A DNA stretch of 64,000 nt from Streptococcus gallinaceus. GTDB taxonomy: Bacteria > Bacillota > Bacilli > Lactobacillales > Streptococcaceae. Location: the NCBI RefSeq assembly GCF_024170225.1, contig NZ_JALJXU010000002.1, positions 283,550 through 347,549 on the forward strand, given 5' to 3'. Of the stretch, positions 42,121-52,186 are shown in pieces; the first letter of the stretch is position 1, and each line of letters starts with the position of its first letter. Below the pieces are notes generated by a model, which was not told the DNA's origin, ran no database searches, and was given only the letters and a program-made list of their open reading frames with translations. The translations under genes were made by a program, and so were the position numbers.

Positions 42121-42978
42121 CTGTAATATATCATCGAGTTGGTCCATACGGAAACTCATGGCGCAAAAATCAGGATCATCAAAATCTTGACCGTAGTGAA
42201 ACATACGCAAGTCAGGTGCATCGGGAATGTCCAATTTTGCATGCTCGGACTGCGTGGGATCAAAGGTGTCAATCAAGTGAAGGACCTGATCTAGAAAGCT
42301 AGTCGGAAGTGGTTCTGGCCAGTGAGCGGATAATATTTCTCGTACCGGAAGTGTCTTGACCTTCTCAAGAGTAGCTCGGTACTGGCTAAGTGGTACCCCA
42401 GCACCGTAAAAAATACGCTTAACGATAGCATCACCGCTAAAGAAGTAGCGACTTTTATGGTCGAAAAATCCAATAGATCCCTTGGTGTGACCGGGAATAG
42501 CAAGAACGGTGATCGTTCGTTTTCCTAAATCAATGATTTGGCCGTCTTCTAGGTAGTCAAAGCGGTAGTCGCCCCCATTTTCTACCTCTGGACAAACTGT
42601 CTGATCAGGGACCGTTTCAATTGAAAAGACGAACGCTTCTTGGCTTGGCCATTCATTTTTTCCGATAAAAATCGTGTCGGATTGACGGTTGCTACCCGAG
42701 TGGTCTGGATGGACATGACTATTGACAACCATGAGAGGCAGCGAAGTGAGCTGCTCCACATAGGCTTTCAAATCAGAAATACCAAAGTCGGTATCAATCA
42801 ACAAGGCTTTTTCTTGACCGATAATCAGATAAGAAATACAGTAGCCCCAGCCAGGTAATCGTCCCGGTCCTGGGAGAAAACCAGGACATTGAATGGCGTA
42901 AGTCTGCTCTGTAATCTGCCAATGCTGGCATTCTCGTAGTCCATTATCTAGTCCGAGTGTGATAGTTGGTTTGCCCAT
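42118..42978 (-). CDS. Metallo-beta-lactamase-fold hydrolase
   Basis: A 286-residue protein with N-S-H-V-H-P-D-H-S-G (HxHxDH metal motif), I-P-G-H-T-K-G-S for the third His, F-S-G-D-A-I for the bridging Asp and S-A-H-W for the last His, a full binuclear site of the MBL superfamily. It could be a thioesterase, lactonase or glyoxalase II-like enzyme. No membrane or signal segment is seen. It is divergent from the esterase gene, and the shared AT-rich space (42979-43176) has several CTAT/ATAG half-sites that may bind a regulator. Its substrate is unknown. Confidence 0.78.
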   Translation of the reverse strand: MGKPTITLGLDNGLRECQHWQITEQTYAIQCPGFLPGPGRLPGWGYCISYLIIGQEKALLIDTDFGISDLKAYVEQLTSLPLMVVNSHVHPDHSGSNRQSDTIFIGKNEWPSQEAFVFSIETVPDQTVCPEVENGGDYRFDYLEDGQIIDLGKRTITVLAIPGHTKGSIGFFDHKSRYFFSGDAIVKRIFYGAGVPLSQYRATLEKVKTLPVREILSAHWPEPLPTSFLDQVLHLIDTFDPTQSEHAKLDIPDAPDLRMFHYGQDFDDPDFCAMSFRMDQLDDILQ

Positions 42979-43176
42979 AATATTCTCCTTTTTTATGATT
43001 ATAGTCCCTTTTTATGAAAAATTCTATAGGATTTTTTATAGGAAAAAACTGAACTATGTATAAAGAAAATCTATGAAATCGGTTTATAAGTTTTATAGAA
43101 AGACAATGTGAAAAACTTCTCAAACTATGATAAAATAGAAACAGTTAAAACGATAGATTTGAAAGGAAGTTTATCG

Positions 43177-44130
43177 ATGGAATTGAAATCTTTCCCAGGT
43201 TATGAAGACCACCTATTCAGTAATTTGGTAGATGGTAGTGAGGAGACCTTGGCGCGTAAGAAAGCGCAGGGGCAAGCCATGATGGCTTATGAACTTCCAG
43301 AAGGAATGACCATGGAAGACCGCACCATCCCTGATCCAGAAGAAGGTCAAGAGCTCTTGATCCGTGTCTTTACACCAGCAGGATTGCCTGAAAAAGCACC
43401 AATGATTTTGGATATTCATGGTGGAGCTTTTGTGTCTGGAACAGTCGCTTTTGACAATGCTCGTTGTATTGGAATTGCAGAGCGCGTGCCCGCGATTGTG
43501 GTATCGGTGGAGCATCGTCTCTGCGGTGCAACGGGTTATAGTTTCCCGGTTCCTTTGGAGGATTGCCATGCGGCTTATATGTACATGCATGATCATGCGG
43601 AGGAATTTGGTGGAGACCCAGAATGTATGGGACTTCATGGTTCAAGTGCAGGAGGTACCCTTGCAGAAGGTCTGGCCCTCTATCTTCGTGACCACAATGA
43701 ACCAATGCCTGCCTTGACAGTACTCAATTGCCCAACCTTTGATACGGCGATTGAAGAAACATTTTCATTCCAACAGCTGACCCAGTTGAAAATGGGACCT
43801 GCCAATAAAGCTTTTGGCGCTGAATATGCTTATTTAGGAGGCTACAATGGCCAACAACCATCTTACTACGCCTTCCCGGCTTTCTGCCATGATATTGGTG
43901 GGCTTGGTCCAACCATGATTATCGCAGGCGAGTACGATACACTTCGAGATTCGGCTTGGAATTACGGTCAACGTCTCTTGCGTGCAGGTGTGCCAATGGA
44001 ATTTTTCCTCGCACCACGACTGGGTCATACATTCACAGCAGCACCACACCCGTATACAGACTTTGTTCACGATATGATGGCGTGGTCCTTCAAACGTGAA
44101 TTTGGCTTGCTAGATGAGTTGAAAAAATAA
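43177..44130 (+). CDS. Alpha/beta hydrolase (acetyl-esterase/HSL family)
   Basis: A 317-residue esterase-like protein. It has the oxyanion motif H-G-G-A-F near residues 81-85, the nucleophile in G-S-S-A-G (Ser157), the acid in G-E-Y-D-T and the catalytic His in L-G-H-T-F near the C-terminus. No signal peptide is seen, so it is cytoplasmic. An in-frame GTG at 43108 exists, but GAAAGGAAG supports ATG 43177. In this setting it could cleave an ester of quinate or shikimate (for example a hydroxycinnamoyl ester). That substrate is inference. A carrier gene follows after 27 bases. Confidence 0.8.
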   Translation: MELKSFPGYEDHLFSNLVDGSEETLARKKAQGQAMMAYELPEGMTMEDRTIPDPEEGQELLIRVFTPAGLPEKAPMILDIHGGAFVSGTVAFDNARCIGIAERVPAIVVSVEHRLCGATGYSFPVPLEDCHAAYMYMHDHAEEFGGDPECMGLHGSSAGGTLAEGLALYLRDHNEPMPALTVLNCPTFDTAIEETFSFQQLTQLKMGPANKAFGAEYAYLGGYNGQQPSYYAFPAFCHDIGGLGPTMIIAGEYDTLRDSAWNYGQRLLRAGVPMEFFLAPRLGHTFTAAPHPYTDFVHDMMAWSFKREFGLLDELKK

Positions 44131-44157
44131 TAAAAAGAATATTTAGGAGAAAAGATT

Positions 44158-45495
44158 ATGAGTCCAGCTATCCTTGCTCTGATAATGCTAGCCATTATTG
44201 TTTTCTTTATCTTGTTTGAAAAACAGCTCAAAATTCCAATGAATTTTGTCTTGTTCACCATTCCTGTGATTTTTAGCTTCCTCATGGGCTATGACCTGAC
44301 ACAGGCCAGTAACTTTATTTTAATGCAGCTGAGTACGGTGATGAATCAAACGGGCTACATGCTCTTGTTTGGCTTGATTTACTTTGTGATGTTGACAGAG
44401 ACTGGCATGTTTGACGTGATGGTCAATGCAGTTATGAAAATCATTGGGAATCGCCTCAATGTAGTCGGTATCATGGTTTTGACAACTGTCCTGGGAGCAA
44501 TCGCCTATTTGACAGCCAATATGTCAACAACTTATCTGATCGTTTTTCCGATTGTCATTCCTCTTTATAAGAAATTCAAGATTGACCGTGACTTTGCCTT
44601 TATCATTTGTCAAACAGCGGTTGCAGCTATGTGTTGGTTGCCTTGGGGGATTGGTGTTATCATGTCTGCGATGATGGCAGGCACAGATGCAGAAACCTTG
44701 GCTGCTGCTTCAATTCCTTGGGGATTGTGCTTTATTCCAGCCATTATCTTGCAATATGTCTACTTTGCATGGCGCCATAAAAAAGAACATGGTACTCTAG
44801 GATTGCCAGAAGGGGCAGAAGCGGAAGCAGATAATGCAGAAGGAGCAAAAGAAAAAGAATTTGCACGTCCTGACTTATTCTGGGTAAACTTCCTTGTCTT
44901 TATCTTGGTAATCGTGGTCCTAGCAGTCTTCAAGGTTCCATCTTATCTCGTCTTTGTAGCGGCATCAATGGTTACAGCCTTGATAAACTATCCTAAGAAT
45001 TTTGGACAAATTTGGAATAAGGCTGGCATGACATTCTTTAACGTTTTAATCATGCTTTTTGCCATCTGTTTCTACCTTGCGATTTTCAATGCAGCACCTG
45101 AAGACGGCAGTAAAATGTCAATGGTTGCATCCTTGGCGCAATTGCTAGAAAGTATTTTCCCAGCCTTCTTGCTCAACTACATGCACATCATCTTCTTGTT
45201 GTTGGCCGTGCCAATCATCTACTTTGTACCTTATCAATTGTATAACGCTCTCTACCCACTCTTCATCTCAGTAGGTGCAGCCTTTGGATTGTCACCAATC
45301 ATGATTATTGCACCATTTGTATGTAACCTTGCCTTGGCAACTTCGGTTACACCAATGAACTCAGCGACCTTTGTCGGATGTTCCTTGATTGAGGAAGAAG
45401 TCGGACCTTACACACGTCATGCAGCACCAATCATGTTTGTCACAAATATTGTGGTCATCTTGACAGCTGCCTTGTTCGGAGTATTGCATTTCTAA
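44158..45495 (+). CDS. CitMHS-type organic acid carrier
   Basis: A 445-residue protein with about 11-12 hydrophobic segments and a charged central loop (about residues 210-245). It resembles the citrate/metal-proton symporter (CitMHS) branch of the ion transporter superfamily, with twofold pseudo-repeats ending in A-x-S-V-T-P-M-N-S-A and T-A-N-M-S-T-T-Y. It probably moves an organic acid with H+ or Na+. Being co-directional with the esterase, it may take up the acid released or the ester itself. The exact substrate is not shown. Confidence 0.72.
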   Translation: MSPAILALIMLAIIVFFILFEKQLKIPMNFVLFTIPVIFSFLMGYDLTQASNFILMQLSTVMNQTGYMLLFGLIYFVMLTETGMFDVMVNAVMKIIGNRLNVVGIMVLTTVLGAIAYLTANMSTTYLIVFPIVIPLYKKFKIDRDFAFIICQTAVAAMCWLPWGIGVIMSAMMAGTDAETLAAASIPWGLCFIPAIILQYVYFAWRHKKEHGTLGLPEGAEAEADNAEGAKEKEFARPDLFWVNFLVFILVIVVLAVFKVPSYLVFVAASMVTALINYPKNFGQIWNKAGMTFFNVLIMLFAICFYLAIFNAAPEDGSKMSMVASLAQLLESIFPAFLLNYMHIIFLLLAVPIIYFVPYQLYNALYPLFISVGAAFGLSPIMIIAPFVCNLALATSVTPMNSATFVGCSLIEEEVGPYTRHAAPIMFVTNIVVILTAALFGVLHF

Positions 45496-45501
45496 AAAAG
45501 T

Positions 45502-45530
45502 AAACTAGGTTTCATTGAAACCTAGTTTTT
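45502..45530. terminator. Bidirectional terminator, overlapping the LysR 2 stop codon
   Basis: A perfect 12-bp stem AAACTAGGTTTC / GAAACCTAGTTT with a 3-base loop and flanking A and T runs. The stop codon of the convergent LysR gene (45522-45524) lies inside the right arm. Confidence 0.88.
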
Positions 45531-46412
45531 CTTATCTTCTTCAAAAAAAGTTAAGCTGTACTGTTTGAATTTTTCTGTCAAAGGAGAAATATAATCTTTC
45601 TGCCGTAGAGCGAGATAGATAATCCGTTTTGATAGTGGATTTAGAATAGTGATTTTTTTGACGGGAAATGAGTTGATGCTTGGGATATCTGGCATAATGG
45701 CGATTCCAAAGTTTTGAGAAACAAAACCCAGGATACTGAGGTCGCTTTCCAACTCTAATTTAATGGTCGGTTTTAGTCCGAGATTGTCAAAGGTTTGGTC
45801 TAGATAAGGACGTAAGCCGCTGCTTTGATTATAGTAGACATAGTCGTAGCGCAAGCTCTCCTCAAGGCTGACTTGGTCAGAGGTGGCAAGTGGATGCTGC
45901 TCAGGTACGACTAAAACCAAGTTTTCTGTCGTGAGCGGTTCAAAGCGAATAGCGTCAAAATGGTCGACTTTTGAGACAAAAGCAAGGTCCAATTTTTCAT
46001 CCATCAGTAGCTGAAGGAGGTGCTTGGAGTTATTTTGTTCAAAGTCAAAATGAACATCTGGATAATCTAGCATAAACTGTTTGAGAAGAGCAGGAGCTTT
46101 TTCAATTCCCATGGTATAGATAAAGCCGAGGTGAATCAATCCTTTGTTGGGATCAATTTCTGCTTGAATACGATGATTGCCCTCTTTAAGTGCACTAAGG
46201 GATTGCTCCGCTGCATCATAGAAAATTTTTCCATAGCGGGTCAAGCGGATGTTGCGCCCTGTTTTCTTGAAAAGGGGCACACCCAGCTCTTTTTCTAATT
46301 CGGAAATCATATAGCTGAGATTGGGCTGAGAGGTGTTGAGCTCTTGTGCAGTACGGGTCATATGTTCTGTTTTTGCCAGGGCAATAAAGTATTCTAAATG
46401 TTGTAAATTCAT
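45522..46412 (-). CDS. LysR-type regulator 2
   Basis: A 296-residue LTTR starting M-N-L-Q-H-L-E-Y-F, with helix-turn-helix A-Q-E-L-N-T-S-Q-P-N-L-S-Y and effector domain segment L-V-L-V-V-P-E-Q-H-P-L-A. An in-frame ATG at 46433 lies upstream, but AAGGAG precedes ATG at 46412 with 6-base spacing. It is divergent from aroD-flavoprotein, which it likely controls. It is of the same subfamily as LysR 1, so both probably answer to related pathway compounds. Confidence 0.83.
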   Translation of the reverse strand: MNLQHLEYFIALAKTEHMTRTAQELNTSQPNLSYMISELEKELGVPLFKKTGRNIRLTRYGKIFYDAAEQSLSALKEGNHRIQAEIDPNKGLIHLGFIYTMGIEKAPALLKQFMLDYPDVHFDFEQNNSKHLLQLLMDEKLDLAFVSKVDHFDAIRFEPLTTENLVLVVPEQHPLATSDQVSLEESLRYDYVYYNQSSGLRPYLDQTFDNLGLKPTIKLELESDLSILGFVSQNFGIAIMPDIPSINSFPVKKITILNPLSKRIIYLALRQKDYISPLTEKFKQYSLTFFEEDKKN

Positions 46413-46472
46413 AGGGAACTCCTTGTTATCCACTTTCTATTATACGCTAAATTTGAATGAAAAAGATAAATA

Positions 46473-46485
46473 TTATTGATAGATT
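46473..46485. promoter_or_regulatory. Candidate LysR operator motif
   Basis: TTATTGATAGATT, matching the motif at 35651-35663 in 11 of 13 bases, placed 41 bases upstream of the -10 of the aroD-flavoprotein operon. Confidence 0.4.
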
Positions 46486-46522
46486 GGATAAAATATATTT
46501 ATTAGATTTATGTATTAGCGTG

Positions 46523-46531
46523 TGGTATAAT
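46523..46531 (+). promoter_or_regulatory. Extended -10 promoter of aroD2-flavoprotein
   Basis: TG (46523-46524), one base, then TATAAT at 46526-46531. The -35 position is poor (TAGATT), fitting a LysR-activated promoter. Confidence 0.6.
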
Positions 46532-46571
46532 TCTAGTGAAAAAACTCACAAAATGGAAAAAGGTGGAAAAT

Positions 46572-47345
46572 ATGGTAGAAAATTTCAAACCTGTTACAGT
46601 TGGAAACGTGACCTTTGGACAAGGTCGTCCAAAAATTATTGTTCCTTTGGTTGGAAAAACAGCTGAAGAAATTCTTACAGGTGCACGTCAAGCTAAAGAC
46701 TTGGATTGTGATTTGATTGAATGGCGAATTGATTTTTACGAAAAAGTAACCACTCCATCAGAAGTTGCAGCCTTGTCAAAAGAAGTATGTTCCGCAGTTG
46801 AAAAACCAGTTTTGGTAACGTTCCGAACTGCCAAAGAAGGTGGTGTGCTAGAAATTTCAGACCAGCTCTACTTTGACATCTATGCTGCTGTATTGAACGA
46901 AGGTCATGCAGACTTGATTGACTTGGAACTCTTTATGTCAGACAAAGAAGTGCAAGAAACCATTGCCTTGGCCCATGAAAAAGGGACAAAAATCATCATG
47001 TGTAACCATGATTTTGATGCGACACCAAGCCAAGATGAGATTGAACGCCGTCTCCGTCTCATGGAAGAAAAAAATGCAGATATTTGTAAAATTGCGGTTA
47101 TGCCACAATCAAATACAGACGTTTTGACCTTGCTTCAAGCTACTGCGACCGTGTATGCGACTGCAACTCGTCCACTCATTACCATGTCTATGGGTGCGCT
47201 CGGTATGGTGAGTCGTGTTAGTGGTGAAGTCTTTGGCTCATCAGCGACTTTTGGTGCAGCGGCTAAAGCTTCGGCACCAGGTCAAGTTCCAGTAGCAGAG
47301 CTGCGCAACATTCTCTCAACGCTTAAATTAACAAACGAGGACTAA
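46572..47345 (+). CDS. aroD: 3-dehydroquinate dehydratase, type I (second copy)
   Basis: A 257-residue type I dehydroquinase, longer than the biosynthetic copy at 20287 and only moderately similar to it. Schiff-base Lys in I-C-K-I-A-V-M-P, catalytic His in C-N-H-D-F, E-W-R-I-D near residue 45 and a C-terminal S-A-P-G-Q-V. AAAGGTGGA precedes ATG 46572. In this cluster it should work in the breakdown direction on 3-dehydroquinate from quinate. It is followed after 5 bases by the fused flavoprotein, so the two form an operon divergent from LysR 2. Confidence 0.9.
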   Translation: MVENFKPVTVGNVTFGQGRPKIIVPLVGKTAEEILTGARQAKDLDCDLIEWRIDFYEKVTTPSEVAALSKEVCSAVEKPVLVTFRTAKEGGVLEISDQLYFDIYAAVLNEGHADLIDLELFMSDKEVQETIALAHEKGTKIIMCNHDFDATPSQDEIERRLRLMEEKNADICKIAVMPQSNTDVLTLLQATATVYATATRPLITMSMGALGMVSRVSGEVFGSSATFGAAAKASAPGQVPVAELRNILSTLKLTNED

Positions 47346-47350
47346 GATAC

Positions 47351-50260
47351 ATGACAAAACAACTTTTTGAAACCATTGACTTCAAGTCAGGCGTTAGCTT
47401 GAAAAACCGTATTGTTATCTCTCCAATGACAACCCAATCTGCTTACTACGATGGTAGCATGACAGAAGAGTTGATTGAGTATTATGCTCATCGTTCAGGT
47501 GAGGTGGGTGCTGTTATTGTGGAATCAGCCTTTGTTGAAAACTATGGCCGTGGTTTCTTCGGTGCTGTAGGTATTGATACGGATGATAAGATTGAAGGGT
47601 TGTCACGTGTTGCCAAAGCCATTCAAGCCAAAGGTTCAAAAGCCTTTATTCAAATCTATCACGCAGGTCGTATGGGCTTCCCAAATATGAATGGAGGTCG
47701 CAATCCGATTTCAGCATCACCAGTGGCCGCTCTCCGTCCAAATGCACCAGTTCCAACTGAAATGACTCACCAAGAAGTCTTGGCGATGATTGACCATTTT
47801 GCTGAAGGGGTACGTCGTGCTATTAAGGCAGGTTTTGATGGGGTCGAACTCCATGGTGCCAATACTTTCCTTCTACAACAATTCTTCTCACCACATTCAA
47901 ACCGTCGAACGGATGCTTGGGGTGGTAGCCGTGAAAAACGTGCTAAATTTGCGACAGAAGTTGTCAAAGCAGCAAAACGTGTGATGGCTGAAGAAGGGGC
48001 TGAAAACTTTGTACTTGGTTACCGCTTCTCACCAGAAGAATTGGAAGAGCCAGGTATCCGCTTTGAAGACACCATGTACTTGCTTCATACCTTAGCAGAA
48101 TATGATTTGGATTATTTCCATTTCTCAATGGGAATTTACACACGTGGTTCCATTGTAACGCCAGACGATCCAGAAATGCTGATCAGCAAATTTAACAAAC
48201 TCAAATCAGGTAAATTGGCTGAAACTCCAATCATCGGTGTGGGAAATATTCGCCAAACAGCAGATGCCCAAGGTGCCTTGGAAGCTGGTTATGATGTGAT
48301 TGCTGTAGGTCAAGGATTCTTGATTGAGCCAAATTGGGTTGAAAAAATCCGTGATAATCAAGAAGTACGTCCATATGCAGATGTTTCTGAACGCGAAGCG
48401 CTTGTGGTACCAACACCATTGTGGCACTATATGGATGAAGGTTTCGGTCTCGTAAAAGACATTGAAGCTGAAAAAGCAAAAGCAGAGCGACTCAAAGAAT
48501 TGATGAGCAAACCGCTTGAATTTACACCAGGACAATACCATGTGACTGCGCAAGGACACAACAGCGAGTTACCAATGGTTGTCACATTTGACCAATCACG
48601 TATTATTGGCGTAGAAATTGACAGTGAAGGTGAGTCTGCTGGACTTTCTGACTTGGTATTTGAACGGATGCCAAAACAAATCATCGAATTCCAAACCTTG
48701 AATGTAGATGCGGTTTCAGGTGCATCTTCAACAAGTAAAGGGGTTATTGATGGTGTGTCGGATGCGGTTCGTTTGGCAAGTGGTCAGGATGCAGTTGATG
48801 TCTTGAAAGCACGCCAAAAACCAGTTATCGAGCGCTCAACAGAAGTCTTGGAAGAAGAAGTTGATGTAGTTATCGTCGGTGGTGGTGCAGCTGGTATTGC
48901 CACTTCACTTCGTGCAGATGAGCTCGGTCTCAAAGCAACATTGATTGAAAAACTCAGCTTTATCGGTGGTGCAATTTCTGTATCAGGTGGTAACCAGGTC
49001 GTTACAGGTTCTCGTTTGCAAGTTGAAGAAGGAGTTTCTGATGATACGCCTGAATTGATGGCAGAAGATTTCCTTAAGAACGGGAATAACCAAAACGTTA
49101 TGGAACTCTTGAATCTCCTTGCCAACAATGTTGGTGCAGCGACTGACTGGGTACATGACTACATCGGAGTAGAATATGACATGGCTGGCGGACTTCACGT
49201 GCTTGCTGAATACCGTAAGAACCGTGAATTGGCCTATGCGCACGGTGGACATGGATTTGCCGCATCTGTTCGTGAAAAAATGGCTGCTTCAAATGTCAAC
49301 CTTCTCCTTCAAACTAAGGCTGAAAAATTGTTGACAGACGGTCAAGGCAATGTCACAGGTTTGGTTGCTGTAGAGGAAAATGGTATAACTCATCGTATCT
49401 CTGCTAAAGCCGTTGTCCTTACAACGGGTGGTTATGGTAATAACAAGGCTATGTTGTCAGACGCACTCAAGGACGTTCTCTTCTACGGAACTCGCTCTTC
49501 AATGGGTGAAGGTGTGCAAATGGCGCAAGCACCAGAAGTAGATGCCGCAACTCGTATGATGGAACTTGGTAAGATTTATCCAAATGGTGTCGAAGTGTCA
49601 CCGGGTACAGCTAAGTCAACTATCGGTGGGAACATTGCTATTCTCCGTCGCAACGGTATTTTGGTCAACACCAACGGTCAACGTGTTATCAATGAACGTG
49701 CAAGTAACCATGAGATTTTGGATGTTCTGATGGAACAAGATCCAAAACTCCTCTATCTCTTGATGGACCAAGAAACCTTCGATATTTTCCGTAAGGAAAT
49801 TGCTGAAGGTGGTATTTCAGAAAAAGAAGTCGAAGGCTGGTTGGAAGCAAATGGTAGCAAGACTCCATTCCTCTTCTACGCAGATACCTTGGAAGGTTTG
49901 GCTGACTTAGCGGGTATGGATACACAAGCTCTTGCCGATACAGTAGCTCGTTTCAACCAATTTGTAGAAAATGGTAAAGATGAAGATTTCGGTCGTCAAG
50001 TCGAATTCTTGCAAACACCAGTTGGTGCTGGTCCATACTACATGATTGAACAAAAACCACGTTTTGCAACAACCATGGGTGGTCTCGTTGTCAACGAAAA
50101 ACTGGAAGTTCAAAACAATTCTGGTAAGACAATCGGTGGCCTCTATGCAGCCGGTGAAGTCGTTGGTGGTGTCATGGGGACAGACTCTCCTTCAGGTGCT
50201 AACAACGCTTGGGCTCTTACATCAGGTAAATTGGCAGCGGAAAATATTCAAGCCAAATAA
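47351..50260 (+). CDS. Three-domain flavoprotein: OYE-like, FMN_bind, fumarate-reductase-like
   Basis: A 969-residue fusion. About 1-370 is an NADH:flavin oxidoreductase barrel (H-G-A-N-T-F-L-L-Q-Q-F-F-S-P-H-S-N-R-R-T-D and a late G-N-I-R). About 395-480 is an FMN_bind domain with the flavinylation motif D453-A-V-S-G-A-S-S-T461, Thr461 being the expected covalent FMN site. About 500-969 is a FAD_binding_2 domain (I-V-G-G-G-A-A-G). This is the layout of soluble NADH-dependent ene-reductases such as Klebsiella fumarate reductase. The dicarboxylate-binding residues of fumarate reductases are altered (Y-P-N for H-P-T; G-G-V-M-G for G-G-V-H-G), so another C=C acid, perhaps shikimate-like or cinnamate-like, is likely. 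No signal peptide. The ApbE partner is not in the window. Confidence 0.85.
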   Translation: MTKQLFETIDFKSGVSLKNRIVISPMTTQSAYYDGSMTEELIEYYAHRSGEVGAVIVESAFVENYGRGFFGAVGIDTDDKIEGLSRVAKAIQAKGSKAFIQIYHAGRMGFPNMNGGRNPISASPVAALRPNAPVPTEMTHQEVLAMIDHFAEGVRRAIKAGFDGVELHGANTFLLQQFFSPHSNRRTDAWGGSREKRAKFATEVVKAAKRVMAEEGAENFVLGYRFSPEELEEPGIRFEDTMYLLHTLAEYDLDYFHFSMGIYTRGSIVTPDDPEMLISKFNKLKSGKLAETPIIGVGNIRQTADAQGALEAGYDVIAVGQGFLIEPNWVEKIRDNQEVRPYADVSEREALVVPTPLWHYMDEGFGLVKDIEAEKAKAERLKELMSKPLEFTPGQYHVTAQGHNSELPMVVTFDQSRIIGVEIDSEGESAGLSDLVFERMPKQIIEFQTLNVDAVSGASSTSKGVIDGVSDAVRLASGQDAVDVLKARQKPVIERSTEVLEEEVDVVIVGGGAAGIATSLRADELGLKATLIEKLSFIGGAISVSGGNQVVTGSRLQVEEGVSDDTPELMAEDFLKNGNNQNVMELLNLLANNVGAATDWVHDYIGVEYDMAGGLHVLAEYRKNRELAYAHGGHGFAASVREKMAASNVNLLLQTKAEKLLTDGQGNVTGLVAVEENGITHRISAKAVVLTTGGYGNNKAMLSDALKDVLFYGTRSSMGEGVQMAQAPEVDAATRMMELGKIYPNGVEVSPGTAKSTIGGNIAILRRNGILVNTNGQRVINERASNHEILDVLMEQDPKLLYLLMDQETFDIFRKEIAEGGISEKEVEGWLEANGSKTPFLFYADTLEGLADLAGMDTQALADTVARFNQFVENGKDEDFGRQVEFLQTPVGAGPYYMIEQKPRFATTMGGLVVNEKLEVQNNSGKTIGGLYAAGEVVGGVMGTDSPSGANNAWALTSGKLAAENIQAK

Positions 50261-50269
50261 TATGAAATC

Positions 50270-50299
50270 AATAAGCTGGGGTTACCTCAGCTTATTTTT
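50270..50299 (+). terminator. Terminator after the flavoprotein
   Basis: A 12-bp stem AATAAGCTGGGG / CCTCAGCTTATT (one G-U) with TTA loop and T-tract. It marks the right edge of the hydroaromatic module. Confidence 0.88.
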
Positions 50300-50351
50300 C
50301 ATACACTATTTATGGGAATTTTCAGAACATTTCGCTTTTTCATTGATTTTA

Positions 50352-50360
50352 TGGTAAAAT
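50352..50360 (+). promoter_or_regulatory. Extended -10 promoter of aroA
   Basis: TG (50352-50353), one base, then TAAAAT (50355-50360), 33 bases before ATG. It gives the second half of the split aro operon its own promoter. Confidence 0.55.
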
Positions 50361-50386
50361 AAGGGATATGATTCCATGAGAGGTAG

Positions 50387-51670
<1,284 letters not shown>

Positions 51671-51685
51671 AAAGGAAAAGATAGT

Positions 51686-52186
51686 ATGGCAATTTTATTA
51701 CTTGGATTTATGGGAGCAGGAAAGACTACGGTGGCGTCTTATCTACAAGAACATTATGAGCAGTTTTTAGATATGGATATGATTATTGAAGAAAAAATCG
51801 GAATGTCCATTACAGAATTTTTTTCCAAGGAGGGGGAAGCAGCCTTTCGTGTCATCGAATCAGAAACATTAGAAGAACTGTTACAGACTCCAGGGGAGGT
51901 CATCATTTCAACAGGTGGTGGTGTCGTTATTTCGGAGAAAAACCGTGAATTATTGCGGTCGAATCGAAAGCACAATGTTTTGCTAGCAGCCTCGTTCGAA
52001 GTGCTCTATGATCGCATTGCTAACGATAAAATTTTCCAACGCCCTCTTTTCCTCAATAACTCAAAAGAAGACTTTCATGGGATTTACGAGCGTCGGATGA
52101 TGCTCTATGAGGGATTGTCAGACTTGATTATCAATACAGACAATCGCAGTCCAGAAGAAGTAGCAAGGATTATCAGATGCGTATAG
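51686..52186 (+). CDS. aroK: Shikimate kinase
   Basis: A 166-residue NMP-kinase-like protein with Walker A G-F-M-G-A-G-K-T-T, the shikimate-binding D-M-D near residue 29, and the S-T-G-G-G motif near residue 74. It phosphorylates shikimate ahead of EPSP synthase. It overlaps pheA by 10 bases. Where free shikimate is also taken up or broken down by the adjacent module, this kinase would compete with that module for it. Confidence 0.94.
   Translation: MAILLLGFMGAGKTTVASYLQEHYEQFLDMDMIIEEKIGMSITEFFSKEGEAAFRVIESETLEELLQTPGEVIISTGGGVVISEKNRELLRSNRKHNVLLAASFEVLYDRIANDKIFQRPLFLNNSKEDFHGIYERRMMLYEGLSDLIINTDNRSPEEVARIIRCV

Noticed and set aside
34710..50260. Phage or integrative element carrying the hydroaromatic genes
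   Set aside because: I find no integrase, tRNA target, attachment repeat or transfer gene. Codon use is close to that of the surrounding core genes.
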